Source: CAYPHJ01 sp964410485 (GTDB taxonomy: Bacteria > Desulfobacterota > Binatia > UBA9968). From it: 17,926 nucleotides of DNA. Shown piece after piece: positions 7,893 to 14,725 of the stretch. The DNA is taken from assembly GCA_964410485.1 (NCBI GenBank), contig CAYPHJ010000092.1:1-17926 (forward strand), read 5' to 3'. A program made the translations under genes and the position numbers. The stretch's first letter is position 1. Each line of letters begins with the position of its first letter. The notes under the pieces were generated by a model. That model did not search any database, was not told where the DNA came from, and saw only the letters and a program-made list of their open reading frames with translations.

Positions 7893-9059
7893 CTACCGCG
7901 CGTGTGTGCCCGCAGCGCATTGGTTCTTACCCAACTCCCATTCCACCACGCGATCGGTATCCGCCTTTGTTTTGCCCAGATTCACATTGATGATCTCCGC
8001 ATACTCTGGCGGCGGAGTCCCGACAGCGCGCTTCATCGCTTCGGTGAATGAAGCAACTTCCGCAATCTGAAGCTCTGGCACATCGCGGCGCAACTCGCCC
8101 AGCATCGCCGACACCACGCCGTCCTGGCCGATCTCCGAAACGTCCGCGTAATGCGCGGGAAGCACCACAACCGAGTCAGGCAGCGGAGCGATTCGCTCGC
8201 GCAAGGTGCGGAAGAGTTCTGCCGACCACTCGACGACGTGCCCGCCGAGATCCGGTCGCCCCACCAATCTCTTGAAGAGCGTATCCCCGCTCAACAAGTA
8301 GCGATCCGCCACCAGGCAACAAACCGATCCGGGAGTATGACCGGGAGTGGCGATGACGCGAATTGAGGCGTCTCCACATCTAAGCTCGTCTCCGTCTTTC
8401 ATCGTGCTAGCGCGATATCGGAGATCCAAACCCGATTCAGCGCTTACGAAATAACTAGCGCCGAATCTTGCCGCCAACTCTGGTCCACCGCTTACGTGAT
8501 CGGCATGAATGTGCGTGTCCAGAGCGTACAGAAGCCGGGCACCAGCCCGAGTGAGAAACGACTCATAGACTTCTATGGCACGCGACGCGTCGACGATCAC
8601 TGCTTCGCCTGCGGAAATAATGGCGTAGGAGAGACATCCCTTGCCACGCCGGTTGAACTGCCACAATTCAAAATTGCGCCGCTCGTCCGCTTGGAGGGGA
8701 ACGTTGACAGGATCGAGGTATTCACCGTATGCGATCATGCCGCCGACAAGATTCCGTGCTGACAGGCCCAAGCCGCGGAGAATCTCCGCAACCATTTCCG
8801 ACGAGCCGCCCTTGGCACAGATTACAACCACTTCCCTGTTCGACTGTGGCAGCCGTTTTGCCGCTGCTTCTTCGTCCTCGACAAAATCAAAATATGGAAT
8901 GTGAATGAGTTCGAGTTTCCGCCCCCCCTCGATTCTCCAGCTCTCGAACTCTTCCGTATTTCTCACGTCGAGCAGCATGAGCGGCTCGCTGGAATCGATT
9001 TTCTCCAGCAATTCTTTTACATCAATTTCTGTGCTTTCAGGCATCGATGCTTCTTTCAT
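7893..9059 (-). CDS. Rhodanese-metallo-beta-lactamase fusion, persulfide-dioxygenase-like (388 aa)
   Basis: The N-terminal rhodanese domain (about 9-118) has LLDVRNTEEFESWRIEGG (29-46) and the active-site loop VVICAKGGSS with Cys81. The C-terminal metallo-beta-lactamase domain (about 130-345) has THIHADHVSG with His183, His185, Asp187 and His188, then TPGHTPGS with His241, SGDT with Asp259, and PAHYAD with His303. In ETHE1/Blh-type persulfide dioxygenases one Fe(II) is held by two His and one Asp that align with His183, His241 and Asp259, so all three ligands are present. The likely role is cytoplasmic oxidation of glutathione or protein persulfide to sulfite. The domain order (rhodanese first) is the reverse of the PDO-rhodanese fusions. 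The ATG at 9059 has no ribosome binding site. A second ATG at 9044 has a weak GAAG before it and may be the true start. Element A copy 2 abuts the start. Confidence 0.9.
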   Translation of the reverse strand: MKEASMPESTEIDVKELLEKIDSSEPLMLLDVRNTEEFESWRIEGGRKLELIHIPYFDFVEDEEAAAKRLPQSNREVVVICAKGGSSEMVAEILRGLGLSARNLVGGMIAYGEYLDPVNVPLQADERRNFELWQFNRRGKGCLSYAIISAGEAVIVDASRAIEVYESFLTRAGARLLYALDTHIHADHVSGGPELAARFGASYFVSAESGLDLRYRASTMKDGDELRCGDASIRVIATPGHTPGSVCCLVADRYLLSGDTLFKRLVGRPDLGGHVVEWSAELFRTLRERIAPLPDSVVVLPAHYADVSEIGQDGVVSAMLGELRRDVPELQIAEVASFTEAMKRAVGTPPPEYAEIINVNLGKTKADTDRVVEWELGKNQCAAGTHAR

Positions 9060-9065
9060 TCAAGT

Positions 9066-9192
9066 TATAAAGGGTCGCAAAATTGAATTGACATTGAGCC
9101 CTCAAAATCTCCCCTAACCCCTCTTTTCCAAAGAGGGGAAAATCCTCCCTTTGGCAAAGGGAGGTCAGGGGGGATTTTCAAAAAGAATGCAG
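9066..9192. repeat. Dispersed element A, copy 2 (127 bp)
   Basis: Second copy of the 127-bp element at 3268-3394, same orientation, 125 of 127 positions identical and no gap. The differences are t-to-c and a-to-g in the right outer arm. Each copy has two G-T-type mismatches in its outer stem, one shared between the copies and one different. The copy lies between the DsrE-like gene and the rhodanese-MBL gene and ends only 7 bp before the annotated ATG of the latter. It must therefore form most of that gene's 5' leader or interrupt read-through from the DsrE-like gene. Confidence 0.93.
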
Positions 9193-9251
9193 GGGTTGGC
9201 CTTAATCACCACGGCACATCTCGCATGTCCACCATACCAACGAACTTCTCA

Positions 9252-9830
9252 TCAGATGAACAACGTTACTTTCGATCGGCTTGCGTCGGCCATATAGGTC
9301 GCAACACCACCGTACTCGAGATTCTGGATAAGTTCTTCCTTCAACACACCCATGGCATCCATGGACATCGTGCACGCTATGATTTTCACCCCGAGATCCT
9401 GCGCCAAATCCATGAGCTCTTCCAAACTCGCGATGTTCTTCTCCTTCATCATCGCGCGCAGCATCACAGCGCCTATGCCAAAGAAATTCATGCGCGAGAC
9501 GCCCAGCTTTTTAGAACCGGACGGGGTCATCATCGCAAACATCTTTTCTTTAAGCGTCCGATTGAGAGCGGGGGCTCCTGCTTTCTTGAGCGCGCAGAGT
9601 CCCCAGAAAGTGAAAAACATCGAGGTTTGCAGGCCCGCCGCGGCAGCACCGGTGGCAATGACGAATGCAGCCAGCACCTTGTCAAGTTCGCCACTGAACA
9701 CCACGATCGTCGCGCGTTCTTCAGGGGTCCTCGCCTTGAGGTCCTCGATTTCTCTTTCCAGTTGCTCGACACGAACGATCAGTGCGTTCTGGTCCTCGGC
9801 GACATCGGCAGCTTTTCTCACAGATCCCAT
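9252..9830 (-). CDS. DsrE/DsrF/DrsH-like sulfur-carrier family protein (192 aa)
   Basis: The protein has the DsrE-like alpha/beta fold of the branch annotated as DsrE/DsrF/DrsH-like or peroxiredoxin-like (COG2210). An N-terminal charged helix likely to form a coiled coil (VRVEQLEREIEDLKAR) comes first. The core then begins with ATIVVFSGELDKVLAAF and MFFTFWGL. Cysteines at positions 79 (WGLCALKK) and 153 (IIACTMSMDAMG) are the candidates for sulfur transfer; the second is the usual conserved one. I start at the ATG at 9830 because a GGGGGA stretch lies 10 nt upstream. An in-frame ATG at 9890 would add 20 residues but has no ribosome binding site. The gene is upstream of the rhodanese-MBL and tusA genes on the same strand, matching known rhd-tusA-dsrE type sets. 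Confidence 0.87.
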   Translation of the reverse strand: MGSVRKAADVAEDQNALIVRVEQLEREIEDLKARTPEERATIVVFSGELDKVLAAFVIATGAAAAGLQTSMFFTFWGLCALKKAGAPALNRTLKEKMFAMMTPSGSKKLGVSRMNFFGIGAVMLRAMMKEKNIASLEELMDLAQDLGVKIIACTMSMDAMGVLKEELIQNLEYGGVATYMADASRSKVTLFI

Positions 9831-9890
9831 CACGTCAAGTTCCCCCAATTTTGAAACTTTCACGAAAGAAACCAGTCCAAGCTTTACCAT

Positions 9891-10144
9891 GCGAAATCCA
9901 CGTGCTCAATAACACATGGAATTTCGCCGCTGACGTATCGGGCTTCGCCCCCAGAGGACACGATTCTGCCAGGTGTTGTAGTCTCGGAATTTGACACAAA
10001 AGAAAAAAACGTGTTACGCAACGGCACCATTAGCACCCGTGGCAACCTGCTTTAATCCCCGGAACACCCGTGGATGGCAATTGAGGTATGAGCTTGGGAG
10101 TAGCATTTTCTAATAATTAATCACACACTAGGAGGTTTTCCTTT
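9891..10144. promoter_or_regulatory. Divergent intergenic region between DsrE-like gene and outer-membrane gene
   Basis: This 250-bp gap must hold the minus-strand promoter for the sulfur cluster and the plus-strand promoter for the barrel protein. A perfect TTGACA hexamer is present on the + strand at 9991-9996, but no good -10 follows at 16-18 bp. An AT-rich stretch lies at 10107-10124. The one firm signal is the ribosome binding site AGGAGG at 10130-10135, 9 nt before the ATG at 10145. No operator-like palindrome was seen. Confidence 0.4.
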
Positions 10145-10909
10145 ATGCGGCGGATCGTGTTGTTTTTGCTCGTCTGGGCTTTGATCGACGCCAAGCATGC
10201 GCATGCATTAAGGCCGTTCATTGCTGCCACGGATGCGGACATCGTTGAACCTGGCACCATTGAAGTGGAGACCGGGGTGGCGTTTGCGCGTAGTACACGA
10301 AGGGGCGCTAATGAGACCGCGCTTGATCTTCCTTCCGTAGTTTTCAATATCGGTTTGATGCCAAACTTCGAACTGGATATCGGCGGAGGATTCACGTTGG
10401 TGCGGGACAGGACGGAACGAGGGCGGACAACGCTGGGGAGCGCCCAGCAGACGTCGGTCACAACGAAGATCCGGCTTTTTGAAGGAGCCGGTAACATTCC
10501 ACCGCTCACCACGGAGCTCACGGTATTGTTACCCACGCAACGACGAGAGCTGGCTACGGACGGTCGAAGGCGGCTTGATTTCGAGGGGGTATTGGTCAGT
10601 ACGGTTGAAAGAGGCCCACTCAGAGCTCATTTCAATTTGGGCGGAGGAGTAACGAGAAGTTCCACAGGCGACCGTGTCGGTTTGTTCCTGTGGGCGGTGG
10701 CCGCCGAACTGGCCGTCTCGGAAACGATCTCGACCGTGGCCGAGTTACGAGGCGCGTCTGCCGGCCGTACGCTTCCCGATAACACGGCACTGCTGGGCCT
10801 GGTGTGGGAAAGTCCCTGGGAAATCAAGTTCGACATCGCCGGCTTCGCGGGTTTAACGCGGGGCGCCGTCAATGGCGGGGCTACGGTCGGTTTCACCGTC
10901 TCTTTTTGA
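10145..10909 (+). CDS. Exported outer-membrane beta-barrel-like protein (254 aa)
   Basis: The N-terminus is a classic Sec signal peptide: MRR, then a hydrophobic stretch and a likely signal-peptidase site at HAHA-LRPF (about residues 20-21). The rest alternates short hydrophobic and polar strands, for example IEVETGVAFARST, FELDIGGGFTLVRD, VTTKIRLFEGAG, LRAHFNLGGGVTR and IKFDIAGFAGLTRGA. It ends in VGFTVSF with a terminal phenylalanine, the usual outer-membrane barrel signature recognised by BamA. It resembles the transporter / MetA-pathway type outer-membrane families, but I cannot name a substrate. A perfect AGGAGG precedes the start. It is a single-gene unit convergent with the CDF exporter gene. 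Confidence 0.75.
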   Translation: MRRIVLFLLVWALIDAKHAHALRPFIAATDADIVEPGTIEVETGVAFARSTRRGANETALDLPSVVFNIGLMPNFELDIGGGFTLVRDRTERGRTTLGSAQQTSVTTKIRLFEGAGNIPPLTTELTVLLPTQRRELATDGRRRLDFEGVLVSTVERGPLRAHFNLGGGVTRSSTGDRVGLFLWAVAAELAVSETISTVAELRGASAGRTLPDNTALLGLVWESPWEIKFDIAGFAGLTRGAVNGGATVGFTVSF

Positions 10910-11063
10910 TGGATTTTATCGCTCAAGCTTGTCGAAGGGCGGACGTGATCCAGAGAATGGAGAGAGACAGGAGATCGGACTCAGCTTCAGCTGATCCACG
11001 AGTTCCTGCGTTCGGCTATCCCCCGGTAGCAGACGAAAATCCTGCGCGTGCGAGCTGACATTT

Positions 11064-11966
11064 TCAATGACGATCCAGCCCTAGATCTTCCCACGCGGCC
11101 GGATCTTCGATCGGCTCCATGTGCGTAAAAACAGTAGCGCCCGGAATCGCTGCGCGGATGTCGCGCTCCAGATGTTCGAGCACATCATGGCCGCGTCGCA
11201 CGGTCCAATCTCCCGGCGTCAGGACGTGGAACGAGATGAAAGACCGCCTTCCCGCTCGGCGCGTGCGCAGCGCATGATAATGAATCCCTTGTGCCTCATA
11301 TTCGCGCAGAATTTGCTTGATTGCGTCCTGCTCCGCTGAGCTGAGCGCTGCGTCCAACAGACCCAACGCCGAGCGCCGAACCAGTTGTACTCCCGTCCAG
11401 AGAATATTTCCCGCAATTCCCAGCGCGATGATCGGGTCTAGCCGCATCCATCCCGAAAGGGCTACCGCGGCGACTCCCACAATGACGCCGACCGAAGTCC
11501 AGACATCCGTCATAAGATGGCGGGCGTCAGCCTCGAGTGTGATCGATCCGTACTCTCTACCCGCTGCCAGCAGTCGCCGGGCGACCACGAAATTGAGGCC
11601 AGCGGCCACCGTGGAGAGAGCAAGGCCAATCCCCACCTGTTCGAGAGGCTGTGGCACGATCAATCGTGGCACAGCAGCCCACACAATCGTCCCTGCCGCC
11701 AGCACGATAAGCGCCCCCTCGACACCGCTGGAAAAATATTCGGCTTTGCTATACCCATACGCGTGCATCTCATCTGCAGGACGGGCTGCCACGGTAAGCA
11801 TCGCGAGAGCCATCAGCGCCGCCGCTAAATTCACCACCGACTCAAGCGCATCGGACAAAAGACCTACGGAACCGGTTACGAAATAAGCCAATCCTTTCAA
11901 ACCGATGGTGGCCAGGGCCGCGCCAATCGAGAGCCACGCGAAACGAGTCAGCGTCGGTCGTTCCAT
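11064..11966 (-). CDS. Cation diffusion facilitator (CDF) family metal exporter (300 aa)
   Basis: A six-helix inner-membrane transporter that exports divalent metal in exchange for protons. In helix 2 the motif is SDALESVVNLAA (38-49), with Asp39 in the metal site. The conserved cytoplasmic loop HAYGYSKAEYFSSGVEG follows at 68-84. Helix 5 carries DARHLMTDVWTSVG (147-160) with His150 and Asp154, which with helix 2 form the transport site. The C-terminal cytoplasmic domain (about 205-287) has the usual HALRTRRAGRRSFISFHVLTPG strand pair and ends in THMEP. The helix 2 triplet D-x-x-x-S-x-x-N differs from the D-x-x-x-D of YiiP, so metal choice (zinc, iron, manganese or cobalt) is open. The ATG at 11966 has no clear ribosome binding site. 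Confidence 0.92.
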   Translation of the reverse strand: MERPTLTRFAWLSIGAALATIGLKGLAYFVTGSVGLLSDALESVVNLAAALMALAMLTVAARPADEMHAYGYSKAEYFSSGVEGALIVLAAGTIVWAAVPRLIVPQPLEQVGIGLALSTVAAGLNFVVARRLLAAGREYGSITLEADARHLMTDVWTSVGVIVGVAAVALSGWMRLDPIIALGIAGNILWTGVQLVRRSALGLLDAALSSAEQDAIKQILREYEAQGIHYHALRTRRAGRRSFISFHVLTPGDWTVRRGHDVLEHLERDIRAAIPGATVFTHMEPIEDPAAWEDLGLDRH

Positions 11967-12143
11967 ATTTTATGAAAGGACTCTTCGGGGATCACGTTTG
12001 CTGGACCTGTCATCCGGTTTGCTCTCACGAAATTATCATCCGTGCCCCAGCTGCGCTGCTACATCGAAGTTCTTTGTTGAATTTCTTTTTCCTGTTTTGC
12101 GCCATCGCTTTGCGCTTAATTATTTACCCTTTGCGCCTTTGCG
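11967..12143. other. AT-rich gap with low-complexity words
   Basis: No gene is supported here. The stretch carries word-like repeats (tttgcgc, ctttgcgcctttgcgtctc near 12126-12146, and again tttgccgctctgtgttctttgcgg at 12328-12350). Such words are often seen in non-coding spacers of environmental bacterial genomes. It is the shared upstream region of the divergent CDF (-) and UPF0104-type (+) genes. Confidence 0.4.
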
Positions 12144-12295
12144 TCTCTTATGAAACTGTGACTACACATAAATCCCCCCGTCCTGCGGCCGGCCCCCTTT
12201 GCTAAAGGGGGCTATGGGGGATTTATCGGTGTTGATCCGAACCACTGCGGGCTCATTTTCATCCGCTGTGTTGTACCTTGGTACATGAATTACTT
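12144..12295. repeat. Dispersed element B, copy 2
   Basis: Second copy of the element at 1195-1345, same orientation. It retains the tctcttatgaaa left end, the inverted core (aaatccccccgtcctgcgg, ccccctttgctaaaggggg, tgggggattt) and the ggtacatgaattact right end. In the core hairpin the loop sequence and stem length differ from copy 1 while pairing is kept, which suggests the fold matters for the element. Confidence 0.85.
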
Positions 12296-12435
12296 TGCGG
12301 GATATTCCGAGTTTTTGGTTGCGGCCTTTGCCGCTCTGTGTTCTTTGCGGTTAAGTTATCTTTTTTCCATGGTGGCTCAGCGCCCCACGAGCAGTTATTT
12401 GTGTGAGGGCGTGAGGCAGGGTAGCATGCGGGAAC

Positions 12436-13392
12436 ATGAAGGCCAAAAGATTTCTTCCGTTTTTCGGCCTGGCAGCGTTTGGTGCCGCAGCCTACCTCGT
12501 TTATCGAGCGGTGCGCCGCTATGATCCAGCGGAAATCGTCGCATCGATTTTTGCGATCTCAGTTCCGCACCTGTTGTTGGGTTCGCTTTTTGTAGCCGGC
12601 AGCTACTTTTCGCTTACACTATTCGACACTCTGGCCGTCCGTTACGTAGGGGCGAAGATCCCATACCGTCGCATCGCCCTGGCATCGTTCTCAGCACTTT
12701 CCATCGGCCACACCGTAGGGTTTGCCGCGGCCAGCAGCGCCACCATACGCTACCGTTTTTACTCGCGCTGGGACATCCCCGCTGGGGACATCGCTAAAAT
12801 CATACTCTTCTGCGCTATTACGGTTGCGTTGGGGCTGAATACGCTCGCCGGAATTGCCCTGTTGTTGCGTCCGGAAATGGCCGCTGATCTCGTCGGCTTT
12901 AGTGACACCGTTGCTGTTGTGCTTGGCGGCACATGCCTTGGTTTAACAGCGGCTTACTTGTGTTTTTCAATACTGCTGCGCGGTACTTTGACGATATGGC
13001 AATGGGAGATCTCGATGCCGGTGCCAAAGCTTGCATGCGCCCAGGTATGTGTCGGGACGATTAACTTCTGCTTTGTGGCAGCCGCGCTTCATCAGGTTCT
13101 GTTGGCTAACATCGATGTCGCCTACATCGCCGTTGCGACGATCTATGTCCTTGGGAATCTCGCCTCGCTCCTTAGCCACGTACCCGGCGGCCTCGGAGTG
13201 CTCGAAGCCGTCGTCATTTATTTGCTGCCGCAGGCGGCCGTCATCGGCGCGCTCCTTGCATTTCGCGGCCTCTACTTCCTTCTACCGTTCGTGATCGGTG
13301 TGTTGTTGTTCGCCGCCTACGAGCTGCGACAGCAACGGCTTGGTCCAGAAAGAGAATCCCAAGAATCGCGCCGGGCGGCGCAACAGCAATGA
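12436..13392 (+). CDS. UPF0104 / lysylphosphatidylglycerol-synthase TM-domain protein (318 aa)
   Basis: An integral inner-membrane protein with about eight hydrophobic segments matching the flippase-like LPG_synthase_TM (UPF0104) domain. Typical landmarks are the basic YRAVRRYDPAEI near the N-terminus, the segment SALSIGHTVGFAAASSATIRYRFYSRWD (about 88-115) and the late signature LGNLASLLSHVPGGLGVLEAVV (about 236-257). The C-terminal cytosolic synthase domain of full MprF is absent. At 318 aa this is the stand-alone membrane module, and its substrate is unknown. The tail (about 297-318) is short, charged and glutamine-rich. The start at 12436 has only a GGGAAC upstream. The next gene on the same strand starts 200 bp further on. 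Confidence 0.85.
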   Translation: MKAKRFLPFFGLAAFGAAAYLVYRAVRRYDPAEIVASIFAISVPHLLLGSLFVAGSYFSLTLFDTLAVRYVGAKIPYRRIALASFSALSIGHTVGFAAASSATIRYRFYSRWDIPAGDIAKIILFCAITVALGLNTLAGIALLLRPEMAADLVGFSDTVAVVLGGTCLGLTAAYLCFSILLRGTLTIWQWEISMPVPKLACAQVCVGTINFCFVAAALHQVLLANIDVAYIAVATIYVLGNLASLLSHVPGGLGVLEAVVIYLLPQAAVIGALLAFRGLYFLLPFVIGVLLFAAYELRQQRLGPERESQESRRAAQQQ

Positions 13393-13592
13393 GACGTTTG
13401 TCATAGCTCCGGAACATTTCGGCCGGTGTGATCTCTTCGGGACCCGGAGATAATTGTCGAGTCTTTGCACCGGCATAAATCGGCACAGCGTAGACGGCCA
13501 CTGACGGAGTGCAAATTCGGCAATCCCTCTTTCGAGATAAAAAACAAACAAAAGGCCAGCTCACCCTGGCGAAGATTGGAGGATTCCCCTTG

Positions 13593-14003
13593 ATGACCCC
13601 TGAGCTGGAACGCGGACTCAAGCGGTACAAACAATGGTTCGGCTCGTACAAAAAAACGGGTGAACTCGTAAAGGTTCAGGTCTGGCTCACTGTCAACAAC
13701 GGACATATCGAATTCCTGACCCCGGAGGCTTCCTACAAACTAAAGCGGATACGCAGAGACCCGCGCGTAATCTGTTACATCGGGGAGGAAGACGGCCCGT
13801 CGATCTCAGGCACGGCTGAAATAGTCATGGGGAGCGCCGCTGCCTGGCGCGTCTATTGGGCGTACTGGAAGACGCATTGGTTCATGATGCCGTTTATCGC
13901 GCTCCCGATCAGAAGGCGCATCCAGAACCGCTCGCAGGTTGTTGTCCGCGTCCGCCCCGATGATCCAAATCCGTTGGACGGCCTGACCGATCCTGTAGTT
14001 TGA
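13593..14003 (+). CDS. Pyridoxamine-5'-phosphate-oxidase-like split-barrel protein (136 aa)
   Basis: A small flavin- or F420-binding split-barrel protein of the PPOX class. The sequence runs through VKVQVWLTVNNGHIEFLTPE (27-46), SYKLKRIRRDPRVICYIGE (48-65), ISGTAEIVMGSA (71-82) and the C-terminal strand SQVVVRVRPDD (114-124). This is the order of the family, in which K/R-rich KRIRRDPRV binds the cofactor phosphate. The start is the ATG at 13593, chosen because GGAGG (13578-13582) lies 10 nt before it. An upstream ATG at 13509 would add 28 unlike residues. The substrate is not known. Related proteins reduce quinones, haem breakdown products or aflatoxin-like compounds. Confidence 0.8.
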   Translation: MTPELERGLKRYKQWFGSYKKTGELVKVQVWLTVNNGHIEFLTPEASYKLKRIRRDPRVICYIGEEDGPSISGTAEIVMGSAAAWRVYWAYWKTHWFMMPFIALPIRRRIQNRSQVVVRVRPDDPNPLDGLTDPVV

Positions 14004-14130
14004 GGCCATGCGCCGCAGAGCCTGATTGAGCTTGTGAATCCGAATCAACAGAGGGGAGCTCTAAAACTGATGAGTGACGGAAAATTACAGCTCTCGTTCG
14101 GCGACCGGGGTTTGCTTTGCTTTTCTTCCC

Positions 14131-14304
14131 TTAGAAGCCCTGGACCGTGTCGGCTTGCTTTGTGGATAATGGGTTTCTGCCCAGATCGTCTGGGCTCTCA
14201 GCCCAATGCTCGACCTCACGCCCGTCCGGACATCCTTCCTCTTGCCAAAGCCTGTATGCAAGTTGCCGGATCTCTTCGTCACGATTCACTTGCGTACGAT
14301 CCAT
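14131..14304 (-). CDS. DUF2934 small protein (57 aa)
   Basis: This gene is short and easy to miss. Reading the minus strand from ATG at 14304 gives 57 residues. The core IRQLAYRLWQEEGCPDGREV (12-31) followed by EHWAES is the signature of DUF2934, a tiny helical domain found in many Proteobacteria and related phyla, often in several copies per genome and of unknown function. The spacing R-x-L-A-Y-x-L-W-x-x-x-G-x-P-x-G-x-x-x-x-H-W is kept. Cys25 replaces the usual non-cysteine residue in the G-C-P turn. AGGAAG lies about 6 nt before the ATG. It ends in TAA at 14131-14133, 127 bp from the convergent split-barrel gene. Confidence 0.85.
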   Translation of the reverse strand: MDRTQVNRDEEIRQLAYRLWQEEGCPDGREVEHWAESPDDLGRNPLSTKQADTVQGF

Positions 14305-14460
14305 AGCGTCTTCCTGATTGAGATTGACAAGCTATTTTATAGGACTCGTAGTTTTGTGTCAGTAAATGTTTTCAAGCGCCTCCAATAGAGTCGGGCCATC
14401 AGCAAAATGGGGCCGCATACTTCAAGACTCCTTTTCGGCCCATTGCTCGTTTTGCTCCTG

Positions 14461-14613
14461 CTATTCAGATTTCGATCCTTCAGGCTTGTCGCGTCGAGAC
14501 TCGACGTTGCAGGGACCGGCCATTCACGTAGGAATGCCAAGTCGGGGCAACACCCAACGCATCAACACAATGTACGCCGCGAAAATGATGATCAACCAGT
14601 ACCAGTCAAGCAT
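14461..14613 (-). CDS. Candidate tiny membrane selenoprotein with in-frame UGA (50 aa)
   Basis: From ATG 14613 the minus strand reads a 29-residue peptide with one strong transmembrane helix (LDWYWLIIIFAAYIVLMRW) and then VLPRLGIPT, ending in UGA at 14524-14526. If UGA is read as selenocysteine the frame goes on for 20 codons (MAGPCNVESRRDK...) to UAG at 14461-14463. This gives U30 and Cys35, a U-x4-C spacing suited to a selenenylsulfide. The mRNA downstream can fold CGUCGA-GUC-UCGACG at 14492-14506, with the loop G about 24 nt after the UGA, inside the window used by bacterial SECIS elements. The residues after the stop are hydrophilic, as a cytosolic tail would be. Weak point: AGGAGA is 15 nt before the ATG. 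The alternative is a 29-aa peptide or no gene. No selA/B/C/D is in view. Confidence 0.45.
14492..14506 (-). promoter_or_regulatory. SECIS-like hairpin after the UGA
   Basis: A 15-nt perfect hairpin of six base pairs and the loop GUC (or loop AGUCU if the closing pair opens). It starts 18 nt after the in-frame UGA on the minus strand. The E. coli fdhF element also shows GGUC in the apical loop, about 20 nt after its UGA. It is not proven to be functional, and the conserved bulged U of the E. coli element is not evident. Confidence 0.4.
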
Positions 14614-14641
14614 AGGGCGTTCTTAAAGTCTCCTTTGAAAA

Positions 14642-14674
14642 TTACCCTCACCCTTCCTAAAAGGGCGAGGGTAA
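14642..14674. repeat. Hairpin upstream of the tiny membrane gene
   Basis: Inverted repeat ttaccctcaccctt and aagggcgagggtaa, 14-bp arms with one mismatch and a 5-nt centre. It lies 29 bp upstream of the minus-strand ATG at 14613, just before the AGGAGA. It resembles a fragment of the ccctcaccctaa-type dispersed palindromes and may form part of the leader. Confidence 0.65.
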
Positions 14675-14725
14675 ATGAATGAGGGGCTATGTACCGAGCC
14701 ATTCCCTGAGGGCTCATCTTTATCC

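Noticed and set aside
9991..10020. TTGACA as a sigma-70 promoter for the outer-membrane gene
   Set aside because: The hexamer is perfect but no acceptable -10 follows at the right distance, so it is not called as a promoter.
14407..14682. A 91-codon plus-strand open frame with a leucine-rich start
   Set aside because: It is antisense to the candidate selenoprotein gene and runs into a hairpin repeat. Its hydrophobic part is the complement of spacer sequence, with no ribosome binding site.
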